A stretch of 64,000 nt of DNA from Plantibacter sp. ME-Dv--P-122b (GTDB lineage: Bacteria > Actinomycetota > Actinomycetes > Actinomycetales > Microbacteriaceae), in NCBI RefSeq assembly GCF_030209375.1, contig NZ_JARVSC010000006.1:248001-312000 (forward strand). Reading direction: 5' to 3'. Positions within the stretch are counted from its first letter, which is position 1. Each line of letters starts with the position of its first letter. Below the pieces are notes generated by a model, which worked only from the letters and a program-made list of their open reading frames with translations, was not told the DNA's origin and did not search any database. The translations under genes and the position numbers were made by a program. Positions 28,468 through 38,348 of the stretch are shown here, in pieces.

Positions 28468-29430
28468 GTGTCCACCCTTTCACCGCAGCCCTCGTCATCG
28501 GCCCTCGACGCCGGTTCCCTCCTCGTGGTCGGCGCGATCGCCTCGACCGGGTCCATCACGGCCGCCGCGCACGCGCTCGGCTCGAGTCAGCCGGCGGTGA
28601 GCCAGCATCTCCGCCGGCTCGAGCGTCGGCTCGGCATGCCGGTCGTCGAGCGCGTCGGTCGCGGCGTCCGCCTCACCGAGGCCGGTGCGATCCTCGCCGG
28701 ACACGCGGTGGCGGTGGACCGAGCGGTCCGCGCGGCCTCCGAGGAGGTCGCGGCACTGGCGGGGTTGCGGAGTGGGCGGGTGCGCCTCGTCGCCTTCCCT
28801 TCAGCGTCGTCGATGCTCGTGCCGCAGCTGCTCGCTCGTCTGGCCGACGAGCATCCGGGGATCGGGGTCTCCTTCGTCGAGGCCGAACCGCCGGAGGCCG
28901 TCGCCGCGGTCCGTGCCGGTGAAGCCGACGTCGCGATCACCTTCAGCTATCCGGACGATCCGGAAGACCCGCATCGGGAGAGCGCGGCCGGACTCCGTGT
29001 GCGCCGCTTCGGAACCGACCCGATGCGTCTCGTGCTCCCGGTCGGCCACGCTCGAGCCGGTGACCGGCAGGTCGACCTCGCGGCCCTCGCCGGTGAGCGT
29101 TGGATCGCCGGGTGTCCACGCTGCCGAGGTCATCTCCTCGGCCTTTGCCGTTCGAGCGGCTTCGAGCCCGTCATCGCGCACGAGACCGACAACGCGATCG
29201 CAGTCACGGCCCTGGTGGCAGCCGGGCTCGGCGTCGCCCTGCTGCCCACGCTCGCGCTCGCGGCCGCGCAGCTGCCGACCGAGGTGGTCGTGCTGCCGAC
29301 GCGGAACGAGGACGACCGGGCGCTCCACCTCGTGAGCGCCGAGCATGCGGACCGCATCCCGGCCGTCGCTGCACTCCTGCGGATCGCCGCGTCCGTGGGC
29401 GGCGCGACTAAGATGACAGGCGATGTCTGA
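28468..29430 (+). CDS. LysR-family transcriptional regulator
   Basis: A 320-residue regulator with an N-terminal winged HTH ([41 protein letters not shown]) and a periplasmic-binding-protein-like effector domain. The effector domain includes [12 protein letters not shown] and [17 protein letters not shown] 28468 is chosen over ATG 28435 because the latter would place the operator and -10 inside the coding sequence. The mRNA would be leaderless. The 3' end overlaps gltX by 8 bases and contains a TAAGAT hexamer that may drive gltX independently. Confidence 0.86.
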   Translation: MSTLSPQPSSSALDAGSLLVVGAIASTGSITAAAHALGSSQPAVSQHLRRLERRLGMPVVERVGRGVRLTEAGAILAGHAVAVDRAVRAASEEVAALAGLRSGRVRLVAFPSASSMLVPQLLARLADEHPGIGVSFVEAEPPEAVAAVRAGEADVAITFSYPDDPEDPHRESAAGLRVRRFGTDPMRLVLPVGHARAGDRQVDLAALAGERWIAGCPRCRGHLLGLCRSSGFEPVIAHETDNAIAVTALVAAGLGVALLPTLALAAAQLPTEVVVLPTRNEDDRALHLVSAEHADRIPAVAALLRIAASVGGATKMTGDV

Positions 29431-30943
29431 CACGATTACGCACCCCTTCTCCACGGCTTCCGGCACCGACGTCCGCGTCCGGTTCTGCCCGTCGCCGACC
29501 GGCACACCGCACGTCGGTCTCGTCCGCACGGCGCTGTTCAACTGGGCGTACGCCCGGCACACGGGGGGCAAGCTCGTCTTCCGGATCGAGGACACCGATG
29601 CCGCTCGCGACAGCGAGGAGAGCTACGAGCAGCTCGTCGACGCGCTCTCGTGGCTGCGGCTCGACTGGGACGAGGGCGTCGGCGTCGGCGGACCCCACGC
29701 GCCGTACCGGCAGTCCGAGCGGAGCGACATCTACGCCGACGTGATCGCGCGGCTGACGGCTGCCGGGCACCTCTACGAGAGCTTCTCGAACGCCGACGAG
29801 ATCGACGCGCGCAACGAGGCGGCCGGCCGGCCGAAGCAGTTCGGGTACGACAACTTCGATCGCGACCTCACCGACGAACAGCGCGCCGCGTTCCGAGCCG
29901 AGGGCCGCGAGCCGGCGCTCCGTCTGCGGGTCCCGGACGACGACCTCAGCTTCGACGACCTCGTGCGCGGTGAGATCACCTTCCCGGCCGGGTCGTTCAC
30001 GGACTTCGTCCTCGTGCGCCCGAACGGCAAGCCGCTCTACACGCTCGTGAATCCCGTCGACGACGCCATCATGCAGATCACTCACGTCCTCCGCGGCGAG
30101 GACCTGCTGCCGTCGACGCCGCGGCAGATCGCGCTGTACCACGCGCTCATCGACATCGGCCTCACGACCTTCGTCCCACGGTTCGGTCACCTGCCGTACG
30201 TCATGGGCGAGGGCAACAAGAAGCTCTCCAAGCGCGACCCTGAGGCGAACCTCTTCCACCACCGCGACCGCGGCTTCGTGCCGGAGGGGCTCATCAACTA
30301 CCTCGCGCTGCTCGGATGGTCGCTGAGCGGCGACCGCGACGTCTTCTCGATCGACGAGATGATCGCCGCGTTCGACGTCGTCGACGTCAACCCGAACCCG
30401 GCGCGCTTCGATCTCAAGAAGGCGGAGTCCATCAACGGCGACCACATCCGACTGCTGGAGCCGGCCGACTTCCTCAGCCGCATCACGCCGTACCTCGTCG
30501 AGGCCGGCGTGGTGAGCGAGCCCGTCACCGAGGCGCAGCAGGCCGTGCTCGAGCAGGCCGCCCCGCTCGTCCAGGAGCGCATCGCGCTGCTCGGCGAGGT
30601 CCCCGCGCTCCTCGGCTTCCTGTTCCGTGGCGCCTCGGAGCTCGAGTACCAGGAGGACGCGCTCAAGGGTCTTCCGGCGAACGCCGGAGAGGTGCTCGCA
30701 GCGTCCATCGGCGCACTCGAGCTCGTCCCCGAGTCGGAGTGGACGGCCGGATCGATCCAGGACGCGCTCGCCGGTGCGCTCATCGAAGGCCTCGGTCTGA
30801 AGCCCCGTATCGCCTACGGCCCGCTGCGCCTCGCCGCGTCCGGTCGTCGGATCTCCCCGCCGCTGTTCGAGTCGCTCGAGATCCTCGGGAAGACGGAATC
30901 GGTCACGCGACTCGATCGGCTCTCCGTGCACCTCGCGTCATGA
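29423..30943 (+). CDS. gltX: Glutamyl-tRNA synthetase
   Basis: Class I aminoacyl-tRNA synthetase of 506 residues. The HIGH-like motif is in [21 protein letters not shown], and the KMSKS-like motif is KKLSKR in the middle. The GluRS-specific [14 protein letters not shown] and the C-terminal anticodon-binding helical domain are present. As in most actinobacteria, it may charge tRNA-Gln as well, which would require the GatCAB amidotransferase. A tRNA-Gln gene lies 1 kb downstream. Its stop overlaps the start of the next gene (ATGA). Confidence 0.95.
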   Translation: MSDTITHPFSTASGTDVRVRFCPSPTGTPHVGLVRTALFNWAYARHTGGKLVFRIEDTDAARDSEESYEQLVDALSWLRLDWDEGVGVGGPHAPYRQSERSDIYADVIARLTAAGHLYESFSNADEIDARNEAAGRPKQFGYDNFDRDLTDEQRAAFRAEGREPALRLRVPDDDLSFDDLVRGEITFPAGSFTDFVLVRPNGKPLYTLVNPVDDAIMQITHVLRGEDLLPSTPRQIALYHALIDIGLTTFVPRFGHLPYVMGEGNKKLSKRDPEANLFHHRDRGFVPEGLINYLALLGWSLSGDRDVFSIDEMIAAFDVVDVNPNPARFDLKKAESINGDHIRLLEPADFLSRITPYLVEAGVVSEPVTEAQQAVLEQAAPLVQERIALLGEVPALLGFLFRGASELEYQEDALKGLPANAGEVLAASIGALELVPESEWTAGSIQDALAGALIEGLGLKPRIAYGPLRLAASGRRISPPLFESLEILGKTESVTRLDRLSVHLAS

Positions 30944-31860
30944 GCGACTCGTACGACGTCGTCGTGGTCGGCGGGGGACCCGCGGGACTCTCGGCCGCGC
31001 TGAACCTGGCGCGCGCGCGGCGGCGCGTCCTCGTGCTCGACGGCAATCGCCCACGGCACGCTGCGACGCTGCGCTCGCACGGCTTTCTCACCCGCGACGG
31101 CATCGCTCCGCTGGATCTCCGTCGGATGGGGCGCGAAGAGGTGTCGGCCTACGCGAACGCGGAGGTCCAGTTCGCGTCCGTGCAGTCCATCGAAGCGACT
31201 ACTGACGGCTTCCACGTCGTCGCTCAGGGGGTCCGCGGCGAGCCTGACCGCGACGTCGTGACCCGGACGGTCGTCGTCGCCAGTGGTCTCACGGAGACGT
31301 TGCCGAAGGTCGCGAACCTGCGAGCCTTCTACGGGACGGACCTGCACAGCTGCGTCGAGTGCGACGGGTACGAGAAGGCCGACGCGCCGCTCGCGCTCAT
31401 CGGCGAGACGCCAGACCTGGCGGAATGGGCGATCCTCATCGCGCAGTGGTCGTCGGACCTCATCGTCTTCACGAACGGGACCGACACCGTGACCGGCACG
31501 GAGGAGGCCGCGCTCGCCTCCGCGGGCATCCGGGTCGAGCGGGGTGTGATCGCGGAACTCGACGGCGGCCGCGACGGCTTCACCGGTGTCCGCCTCGCCG
31601 ACGGTGCGCTCATCCCGCGCTCTGGGGGCTTCGTGCGGCCGGAATGGGCCGTGCCCCTCGGATACCTGGAACAGCTCGCCCTCGACCGTGACGCGGGCGG
31701 GTACGTCGTCGTCGACGCCTGGGGACGCACGTCCGTGCCGGGCGTGTACGCCGCCGGGGACATCACGCCTCCCGGTCCGCAGCAGCTCATCGTCGCGGCA
31801 GGGAACGGCGCTCGGGTGTCCAGAGCACTCAACCGGGACCTCGCGGGCGTCCCCGGCTGA
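30940..31860 (+). CDS. FAD/NAD(P)-dependent oxidoreductase, thioredoxin-reductase-like
   Basis: A 306-residue flavoprotein. The FAD dinucleotide motif is [20 protein letters not shown] at the start. The redox pair [10 protein letters not shown] has a CxxC at the position used by thioredoxin reductases. The FAD-closing [16 protein letters not shown] is near the end. The NADPH motif ([13 protein letters not shown]) lacks the full GxGxxA pattern, so it is a diverged TrxB paralogue rather than the housekeeping enzyme. It is translationally coupled to gltX by an ATGA overlap. No thioredoxin gene is adjacent. Confidence 0.82.
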   Translation: MSDSYDVVVVGGGPAGLSAALNLARARRRVLVLDGNRPRHAATLRSHGFLTRDGIAPLDLRRMGREEVSAYANAEVQFASVQSIEATTDGFHVVAQGVRGEPDRDVVTRTVVVASGLTETLPKVANLRAFYGTDLHSCVECDGYEKADAPLALIGETPDLAEWAILIAQWSSDLIVFTNGTDTVTGTEEAALASAGIRVERGVIAELDGGRDGFTGVRLADGALIPRSGGFVRPEWAVPLGYLEQLALDRDAGGYVVVDAWGRTSVPGVYAAGDITPPGPQQLIVAAGNGARVSRALNRDLAGVPG

Positions 31861-31890
31861 GCGTGCGCGACGCGCCCGGGACGCTCCGAT

Positions 31891-31919
31891 TTGAGACGGC
31901 CGCCTCCGTAGGCTAGTGT
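31891..31919 (+). promoter_or_regulatory. Promoter of tRNA-Gln
   Basis: TTGAGA (31891-31896), a 17-bp spacer and TAGTGT (31914-31919) lie about 25 bases before the probable 5' extension of the tRNA. Confidence 0.6.
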
Positions 31920-31950
31920 TGTTCTTCGGTCGGGGCTTCGGTTCTGACAG

Positions 31951-32025
31951 TGGGGTATGGTGTAATTGGCAACACGACTGATTCTGGTTCAGTTGTTCTT
32001 GGTTCGAGTCCAGGTACCCCAGCCA
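31951..32025 (+). tRNA. tRNA-Gln (anticodon CTG)
   Basis: The acceptor arm TGGGGTA (31951-31957) pairs with TACCCCA (32015-32021). A 5-bp anticodon stem ACTGA/TCAGT encloses the loop TTCTGGT, with anticodon CTG at 31984-31986. The TTCGAGT T-loop is present. A discriminator G and an encoded CCA end the gene. Confidence 0.95.
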
Positions 32026-32042
32026 GACGGCAACATCACGAC

Positions 32043-32071
32043 GAAGGCCCGCGATCACCTCGTGGGCCTTC
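32043..32071. terminator. Terminator between tRNA-Gln and the phosphatase gene
   Basis: A 12-bp stem (32043-32054 with 32060-32071, one G-T pair) with a 5-base loop is followed by ATCGTTT. It ends tRNA-Gln transcription. The opposite strand may serve the convergent phosphatase/kinase unit. Confidence 0.8.
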
Positions 32072-32134
32072 ATCGTTTCCGGTGTGCTGTGCCGCTCCAT
32101 GGCCCAGCAGATGTGATCGAACGACGGACCTCCC

Positions 32135-32746
32135 TCACCGCTGCTCCCAAGCCTCCTCGACGGCCCTGCGCTCGAACGCGACGATCCGCTCGACGGCCGG
32201 AGCGATCTGCGACGCCATCCGACGGAAAACTTCCGGGCCCTGACCGAACGGGTCGACGACGTCGTCCTGGGCCGGATCGGGGAGTTGTGCGCTCGTGCGG
32301 TTGGCCGCCAGTTCTGGGGCGAGACCCATCCAGCGCGCTGCTCGCGAGCGGGGGAGTCGTTCCGGGTCGACGGTGTCGAGGAGTCGGGCGAACTCGCGCA
32401 GGGAGAAGGTCCGACGCAGCGCCTCCGGGCACGATCTGAGGACGGCGCTGCGGTGCTCCCGTGTCATGGTCAGGACGACGTCCTGACGAGCGACGAGGCC
32501 GGCGGTGAGCTGCGTCGCGGTGAACCCGGCGGCTGTCGCAGCGAGCGGACCGAGCAACATCGTGCTCCAGGCGTCGATCGGGTGTCCGCGCAGCGCCCCC
32601 GTCCCGGCACTCCGAACCTCGAAGCCGGACGCATCGACCTCCGCCAGTCCAGCACCGAGGAGGAACTCGGCATACGGGGATCGACAGACGTTGCCGGTGC
32701 AGACGATCAGGATCCGGGTCGGAGGCGGATCGTGCGGGGTGTTCAT
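32135..32746 (-). CDS. Low-molecular-weight protein-tyrosine phosphatase
   Basis: A 203-residue LMW-PTP with the P-loop VCTGNVCRSP (Cys16, Arg22; C-X5-R) near the N-terminus and a DPFG general-acid Asp in VVDPFGQG near the C-terminus. Family members dephosphorylate bacterial tyrosine kinases and polymerisation enzymes of exopolysaccharide systems. Its ATG overlaps the stop of the kinase gene (ATGA), so it is almost certainly the cognate phosphatase. The C-terminal half is somewhat longer than minimal LMW-PTPs. Confidence 0.9.
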   Translation of the reverse strand: MNTPHDPPPTRILIVCTGNVCRSPYAEFLLGAGLAEVDASGFEVRSAGTGALRGHPIDAWSTMLLGPLAATAAGFTATQLTAGLVARQDVVLTMTREHRSAVLRSCPEALRRTFSLREFARLLDTVDPERLPRSRAARWMGLAPELAANRTSAQLPDPAQDDVVDPFGQGPEVFRRMASQIAPAVERIVAFERRAVEEAWEQR

Positions 32747-34149
32747 GCAGTGGTCCGCCGTGGTCGACGCGTCGAGGCGGCCCGGTGGTAGTACGCGTAG
32801 GACGACGACTGCTCTCCTCGAGCGACCTCGACGCGGTTGAGGACGACCCCGAGGAGCTTCGCCTGGACGAAGCTGAGGTTCTCGAGGGACTGCCGGAGCT
32901 GGTCGCGGTGCAGGCGTCCGTCGGCCGACGCCACGAGCAGGACTCCGCTCGCGAGGGTGGACAGCGCTGTCGGATCCGAGACGTTGATGAGCGGGGGCGT
33001 GTCGATGACCACCACGTCGTAGGCCCGTTCCATCTCGGAGAGCGCGCGCTCCATCGCCGCTGATCCGAGGAGTTCGCTCGGATTCGGCGGCAGCTCGCCG
33101 GAGGTGAGGACGGCGAGACGCCCCGCCCCGTTGACCGCTTGCGCGGCATCGCCGAGGCTGATCCTGCCGGTGAGCACGGTGGTGAGCCCGACCGCATCTT
33201 CGAGACCGAACATCTCGTGCTGGCGGGGTCGGCGCAGATCGGCATCGACCAGGAGGACGGAGTTCCCCGCCTCGGCGAGGACGAGCGCGAGGTTCGCCGA
33301 GGTGGTGCTCTTCCCCTCGCCCGGAACCGAGGACGTGACCATGACGCTGCGGAGTCCGCCGTCGATGGAGGCGAACTGGAGGTGTGTCCGAAGCTGCCGG
33401 AAGCTCTCGGCGCGACGACTGTAGCTCTCCGTCGATCCGACGATGAGTTGGGCCGCGTCGACGGGTTCCGTGTGGAAGGCGCCGAGGATGCTCGTGTCCG
33501 TGAGCTTCTCGATCGCCGTGCGACCACGGAGTCGGGTGTCGAGGACCTCGATGAGCAGCGTGATCCCGACGCCCAGCGCGAGGCCGGTGAGGACACCCAC
33601 CGCGAGGTTCTGCAGCACGTTCGGCGCGACGGGGGAACGTGGTGGAGACGCCTGTTCCACGATCGTCAGGCCGACCGGGGCCGGAGCACCCGGCGCACCC
33701 GCGGAGTCCACCTCGTTGGCGCTCTCGACGTCGTCGACGAGGTCGACGAGCACCTGGGCCGCGGTGTTCGCGATGCGGGCCGCCGCAACCGGATCGCTGT
33801 CGACGGCGGAGATGTCGATCAGGACCGACTGTGCGGGATTGGATGCCGAGATCGTGCCGATGAGTGACGCGGGGTCGAGATCGAGGCGCTCCGCCACCGT
33901 GGACCGCACGGTCGAACCGGTGGCGAGGATCACGTACGAGGCGACGCGGCTCTGGGCGAAGGCGTTGCCCTGGTTGAGGTCCCCGACGGAGTCGCCGCCG
34001 GTGACCGCGACGAACAGCTGGCCCGTCGACCGGTATACGGGCTGGGTGATGAGGGTGTACCCGTGGGCGAGCGCGGCAGCCCCCGCGGTGATCGCGACGA
34101 TGAGTAGCCAGCGATCGCGGAGGATGCGCAGGTAGTCCTTCAGGTCCAT
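32743..34149 (-). CDS. Polysaccharide-type bacterial tyrosine kinase (Wzz/CpsC-CpsD fusion)
   Basis: A 468-residue membrane kinase. The N-terminal Wzz domain has a membrane span (WLLIVAITAGAAALAHGYTLI), then an extracellular coil, then a second span (LAVGVLTGLALGVGITLLIEVL near 190-215). The cytoplasmic BY-kinase domain has Walker A SSVPGEGKSTTSANLA, Walker A' VLLVDADLRRP and Walker B VVVIDTPPL. A short tyrosine cluster SSSYAYYH near the C-terminus is the likely autophosphorylation tail. It usually controls chain length and export of capsule or exopolysaccharide. No glycosyltransferase genes are in this window. Confidence 0.9.
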   Translation of the reverse strand: MDLKDYLRILRDRWLLIVAITAGAAALAHGYTLITQPVYRSTGQLFVAVTGGDSVGDLNQGNAFAQSRVASYVILATGSTVRSTVAERLDLDPASLIGTISASNPAQSVLIDISAVDSDPVAAARIANTAAQVLVDLVDDVESANEVDSAGAPGAPAPVGLTIVEQASPPRSPVAPNVLQNLAVGVLTGLALGVGITLLIEVLDTRLRGRTAIEKLTDTSILGAFHTEPVDAAQLIVGSTESYSRRAESFRQLRTHLQFASIDGGLRSVMVTSSVPGEGKSTTSANLALVLAEAGNSVLLVDADLRRPRQHEMFGLEDAVGLTTVLTGRISLGDAAQAVNGAGRLAVLTSGELPPNPSELLGSAAMERALSEMERAYDVVVIDTPPLINVSDPTALSTLASGVLLVASADGRLHRDQLRQSLENLSFVQAKLLGVVLNRVEVARGEQSSSYAYYHRAASTRRPRRTTA

Positions 34150-34194
34150 CCTGATATGTTAGTCGTCTGACATGCGCGACACGTCCGGCTGAGA

Positions 34195-34234
34195 CGACGA
34201 AGGGCCCGGACGCTCGAGTCCGGGCCCTTCGTCG
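34195..34234 (-). terminator. Strong hairpin terminator
   Basis: A perfect 17-bp inverted repeat (34195-34211 and 34218-34234) with a 6-base GCTCGA loop lies just downstream of the beta-helix gene and upstream of the kinase gene. It separates the two minus-strand units. Confidence 0.85.
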
Positions 34235-34250
34235 ATGATGGGGCAGCTGG

Positions 34251-34727
34251 TCAGGCGGCCTTCCCGAACCGGTCGGTGCCGTTCGCACGGGGACGCCGCG
34301 GGGCGCGGTTCGTCTGGCGAACCGTCGGTTCGGTCATGACCGGGCGCTCGCCACCGACCAGCGCGCGGTCGGCGACCCGGGCGTCACGATCGACGCTCGC
34401 GCCGTGGGCGACCTGGACGTCGGCGCCGAGTCGGGCGTCGCTTCCGACCCGCGCTCCGCGTCCGATGACACAGCGCTCGCCGATGTGGACGTTCGCGCCG
34501 ATGAAGGCGCCTTCGCCGATCACTGCAGACCGGTCGATCCAGGTTCCGGCACCGATCCAGGCGTTGGCACGGATGTCCGCGTCAGCCTCTACAAAAGTGG
34601 TGCGTTCGATGAACGCCGACGGATCGATCAGTGCACGAGCTGCGACCATGCCCTTGCCGTTCGGGTGGTGACGGTACCGTTCCACCTCGCCGGTCCGGCC
34701 TTCGATCTCTTCGTACACTCTCGCCAT
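34251..34727 (-). CDS. Left-handed beta-helix (hexapeptide repeat) protein
   Basis: A 158-residue protein. Residues about 32-128 are tandem hexapeptide turns of the [LIV]-x-x-x-A/G type (IDPSAFIERTTFVEADADI, IGAGTWIDRSAVIGEGAFIG, IGERCVIGRGARVG). These are characteristic of acyltransferase, UDP-sugar acetyltransferase or gamma-carbonic-anhydrase-like LbetaH folds. The flanks are short: a charged start (MARVYEEIEGRTGEVERYRHH) and a basic Arg/Pro tail. No catalytic His can be assigned with confidence. AGAAGGGGG precedes the ATG. Its role is unknown; sugar-nucleotide modification would suit the nearby kinase. Confidence 0.7.
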   Translation of the reverse strand: MARVYEEIEGRTGEVERYRHHPNGKGMVAARALIDPSAFIERTTFVEADADIRANAWIGAGTWIDRSAVIGEGAFIGANVHIGERCVIGRGARVGSDARLGADVQVAHGASVDRDARVADRALVGGERPVMTEPTVRQTNRAPRRPRANGTDRFGKAA

Positions 34728-34881
34728 GGGTGACCCCCTTCTGGTCTACTCAACACTGGGGACAACGCCGGGTGGCTCCCGGTCATTCCTTCCCGGGGCT
34801 TGCCTGGGAATCCCATGAGACTCGTGCTGTGCTGTAGAGGGTGTTCGGAGGAGGAGCCCGCCGTGGTTTGGTCGTGGCCGG

Positions 34882-37800
34882 TCACTGGAAGTCGCGCGAA
34901 CGGGTGTTCGCTCCGATCCGGAGCGCTTCCAACCGATCCGCCACCAGATTGACGATGCCTTCCGGAGATCGCTCCAGCATGCCGCGGACCACCATCGCCG
35001 GGGCCTGCCTGGCAACGCGGCGATACCGGTTCCAGACCCCGACGCTGCAGATCACGTTGACGAGTCCCGCTTCGTCCTCGAGGTTCATGAAGGTGATGCC
35101 GCTCGCTGTCGCCGGCCGTTGCCGGTGCGTCACGACACCCCCGACCTCCACGCGACGGTCCGTCTGCGCCGTCAGGAGTTCGTCGGACCGCAGCGCACCT
35201 CGACGCGTGAGTTCGGCACGGACGTGGCGGATGGGGTGGTCGTCGGTCGACATCCCGGTCGACCAGATGTCGGAGATGAGTTGTTCGGCGGCCGTCGGAA
35301 CCGGGAGCAACGGCGGCTGCACGGTCGTGAACGTCCCCTCGAGCTGGTCGGGACGATGCCGACTGGCCTGCGCTGCGCCCCACATCGCCTCACGACGCGT
35401 GAGGCCGAATCCGTCGAAGGCGCCTGCCGCCGACAGCGACTCCAACTGCGAGGAGCTCAGGCCGATCCGCCTGGCCAGGTCGGCCTGGCTGGTGAACAGC
35501 CCGCCGGACTCCCGTTCGGCGACGATCCGCTTCGCGAGCTCCTCACCGATCCCCTGGACGGAGGAGAGTCCCAGCCGGACGGCGAGTGCGCCGTCGCGCC
35601 GGTGTCCTGCCGAATCGTCGGGAAGGAGCGGATCGAAGAGCCCGGTCGGCCCCTGCTCGTGTTCGAGGCAGCGCGTGCGCCCGCCGGGAGCGACCGGGGC
35701 GCCGGGGGTGGCCTCCGGGTCGAGCGCTTCGAGGCCGGCCTGCGCACCGGAGCGATGCAGATCGGGACGAAGGACGGAGACGCCGTGTCGGCGGGCGTCG
35801 GCGACGAGCGTCATCGGCGAGTAGAACCCCATGGGCTGCGCCCTGAGCAGGGCCGCGAGGAAGGCCCCCGGGTAGTGCAGGCGCAGCCAGGCGCTCACGT
35901 AGACGAGGAGGGCGAAGCTCAGGGAGTGGCTCTCGGCGAAGCCGAAGTTGGCGAAGGCCTGGATCTTGGCGTACACGGCATCGGCGTCCGCACCGACGAT
36001 GCCGTTACCGGCCATGCCGAGGTACAGCGTGTCCTTGAGGCTCTCGATCTTCTCCTCGCCGCGCTTCGATCCCATCGCCCGACGCAGGAGGTCCGCATCC
36101 TCGGCCGAGCACCCACCGACGGCCATCGCCATCTGCATGAGCTGCTCCTGGAACAACGGCACGCCGAGCGTGCGTTCGAGGACCGGTTCGAGGCTCGGGT
36201 GGAGGTAGGTGATGGGTTCCTGGCCGGTCTTCCGGCGCAGGTAGGGGTGCACCGCGCCGCCCTGGATGGGCCCCGGGCGGATCATGGCGACCTCGATGAC
36301 GAGATCGTAGAACCGGCGGGGGAGCAAGCGCGGCAGCATGCCCATCTGCGCGCGGCTCTCCACCTGGAAGACCCCGATGGTGTCGGCCCGGCAGAGCTGG
36401 TCGTAGACCCCTGCTTCGTCCTTCGGGATGGTCTCGAGGGTCCAGCGCTCTCCGGTGTGCTCGGCCACGAGGTCGAAGCAGTACTGGATGGCCGAGAGCA
36501 TGCCGAGACCCAGGAGGTCGAACTTGACGAGACCCATCCAGGCACAGTCGTCCTTGTCCCACTGGAGGACCGTGCGACCGTCCATGCGCCCGTGCTCGAT
36601 CGGGCAGACCTCGCCGACCGGCCGATCGGTCAGCACCATGCCACCCGAGTGGATGCCCAGGTGCCGGGGCAGGGTGAGCATCTGCTGCGCGAGGCCGACG
36701 ACGCGCTCGGGGATGTCGTGGTCGGTGCTCGACATGACCCCGCCCCAACGCTCGACCTGTTTCGACCAGGCGTCCTGCTGACCGGGGCTGTACCCGAGCG
36801 CCTTGGCGGTGTCGCGGACGGCGAACTTCGGTCGATAGCTGATGATGTTCGCGACCTGGGCGGCGTTGCGGCGTCCGTAGGTCTCGTAGACGTACTGGAT
36901 GGCCTCCTCGCGCCGGTCGGAGTCGAAGTCGACGTCGATGTCGGGCTCCTCCTCCCGCATGCTGGAGAGGAACCGTTCGAACGGCAGCTCGTAGAAGATC
37001 GAGTCGACGGCGGTGATTCCGAGCAGGTAGCAGACGGCCGAGTTCGCGGCGGAACCCCGCCCCTGGCAGAGGATGCCCCGGCCGCGGGCGAAGCTGACGA
37101 TGTCGTGCACGATCAGGAAGTACCCGGGGAAGTCCTTCTGCTCGATGACCTCGAGTTCCCGTTCGATGCGTCGGTGGTGTTCGGGAGTGGCGTCGGGGTA
37201 TTTGACGGGGACGGCTTCGAGTACGAGGTGCCGAAGCCAGCTCATGGGCGTATGGCCCTCCGGGACGCGCTGTCGCGGGAGCTTCGGGCGGACCGCCCGC
37301 AGGCTGAAGGCGAGTTCGTCGGCCAGCTCGACGCTCCGTGCCACCGCTCCGGGGTATCTGGCGAACCGGTCCGCCATCTCGGCTCCGCTCCGCAGGTGCG
37401 CGGTTCCGGCCGCGGGAAGCCATCCGTCGAGCTCGTCGAGGCTGCGTCGTGCTCGGACGGCCGCCAGCGCGGTCTGGAGTCGATGCTGCTCGGGCGTGGC
37501 GTAATGGACGTTGCCGGTCGCGACGACGGTGAGGTCGAGCAACGCCGCGATCTCGGCGAGTGCATCGTTCTCCGCCGAGTCCTCCGGGTGGCCGTGGTCG
37601 CTCAACTCGACGACGACGTGCTCCGGACCGAACAGGGCGACGAGTCGGTCGACCGCGGCGGCGGCGGCCTCCAGACCGTGCTCACGGAGCGCGGTGCGGA
37701 CGAACCCCTTGCGGCACCCGGTGAGCACGGTCACGTGGCCGGCGACGGAGGCGGCGAGCCGCTCGAGGTCGTAGATCGGGTGGCCCTTCTCGGCTCCGTC

Positions 37801-38304
37801 GGCGAGTTGTGCGTCCGTGATCGCGCCGGCCAGGCGGTGATACCCCTCTGCCCGGCGGGCGAGCAGTAGCAGATGATGCCCGACGGGGTCGGGGACGCCG
37901 TTCTGCGGTCGGTCCAGACCGATGGACAGTTCGGCACCGTAGACCGTCCGGAGGTCGGGGAACCGTTCCGCCGCCTCGGCCATCCGGACGACGCCGTAGA
38001 AACCGTCGTGGTCGGTGAGCGCGAGCGCGTGTAGGCCGAGTGCCGCAGCCTCCTCGACGAGGCGCTCCGGCGGGCTCGCGCCGTCGAGGAAGCTGAAACT
38101 CGAGTGCGCGTGGAGTTCCGCGTAGGGGACCTGCGTCGTCGACGGGCGCTGCTCGGGTGGTTCGGGGACGTACGGTTGACGCTTCCGCGACCAGGCCGGG
38201 CTGTCCCCGCCGTCGGCGCCCAACGGCAGGGTGGCCGGTCGGCTCGCGTCGGACAGGCGGCGCTCGAACTCCGACCATGAGACCGGGGGGTTGTTCCATC
38301 CCAT
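34882..38304 (-). CDS. dnaE2: Error-prone DNA polymerase III alpha subunit, DnaE2
   Basis: C-family polymerase that performs damage-tolerant, mutagenic synthesis with ImuA' and ImuB. The 1140-residue chain has an N-terminal PHP domain (YAELHAHSSFSFLDGAS, His65 and His67), the catalytic carboxylates in EEPDIDVDFDSDRREE, the palm/finger region (VKFDLLGLGMLS) and an OB fold near the C-terminus (GVVTHRQRPATASGITFMNLEDE). ATG 38304 has AAGGAG 7 bases upstream; the ATG at 38322 lacks one. It is last of three genes under a LexA box, 44 bases after imuB. Confidence 0.95.
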   Translation of the reverse strand: MGWNNPPVSWSEFERRLSDASRPATLPLGADGGDSPAWSRKRQPYVPEPPEQRPSTTQVPYAELHAHSSFSFLDGASPPERLVEEAAALGLHALALTDHDGFYGVVRMAEAAERFPDLRTVYGAELSIGLDRPQNGVPDPVGHHLLLLARRAEGYHRLAGAITDAQLADGAEKGHPIYDLERLAASVAGHVTVLTGCRKGFVRTALREHGLEAAAAAVDRLVALFGPEHVVVELSDHGHPEDSAENDALAEIAALLDLTVVATGNVHYATPEQHRLQTALAAVRARRSLDELDGWLPAAGTAHLRSGAEMADRFARYPGAVARSVELADELAFSLRAVRPKLPRQRVPEGHTPMSWLRHLVLEAVPVKYPDATPEHHRRIERELEVIEQKDFPGYFLIVHDIVSFARGRGILCQGRGSAANSAVCYLLGITAVDSIFYELPFERFLSSMREEEPDIDVDFDSDRREEAIQYVYETYGRRNAAQVANIISYRPKFAVRDTAKALGYSPGQQDAWSKQVERWGGVMSSTDHDIPERVVGLAQQMLTLPRHLGIHSGGMVLTDRPVGEVCPIEHGRMDGRTVLQWDKDDCAWMGLVKFDLLGLGMLSAIQYCFDLVAEHTGERWTLETIPKDEAGVYDQLCRADTIGVFQVESRAQMGMLPRLLPRRFYDLVIEVAMIRPGPIQGGAVHPYLRRKTGQEPITYLHPSLEPVLERTLGVPLFQEQLMQMAMAVGGCSAEDADLLRRAMGSKRGEEKIESLKDTLYLGMAGNGIVGADADAVYAKIQAFANFGFAESHSLSFALLVYVSAWLRLHYPGAFLAALLRAQPMGFYSPMTLVADARRHGVSVLRPDLHRSGAQAGLEALDPEATPGAPVAPGGRTRCLEHEQGPTGLFDPLLPDDSAGHRRDGALAVRLGLSSVQGIGEELAKRIVAERESGGLFTSQADLARRIGLSSSQLESLSAAGAFDGFGLTRREAMWGAAQASRHRPDQLEGTFTTVQPPLLPVPTAAEQLISDIWSTGMSTDDHPIRHVRAELTRRGALRSDELLTAQTDRRVEVGGVVTHRQRPATASGITFMNLEDEAGLVNVICSVGVWNRYRRVARQAPAMVVRGMLERSPEGIVNLVADRLEALRIGANTRSRDFQ

Positions 38305-38348
38305 GCTGGGCTCCTTCGTCATGCGGTGCGGTGCGGACGTGATGCGGT

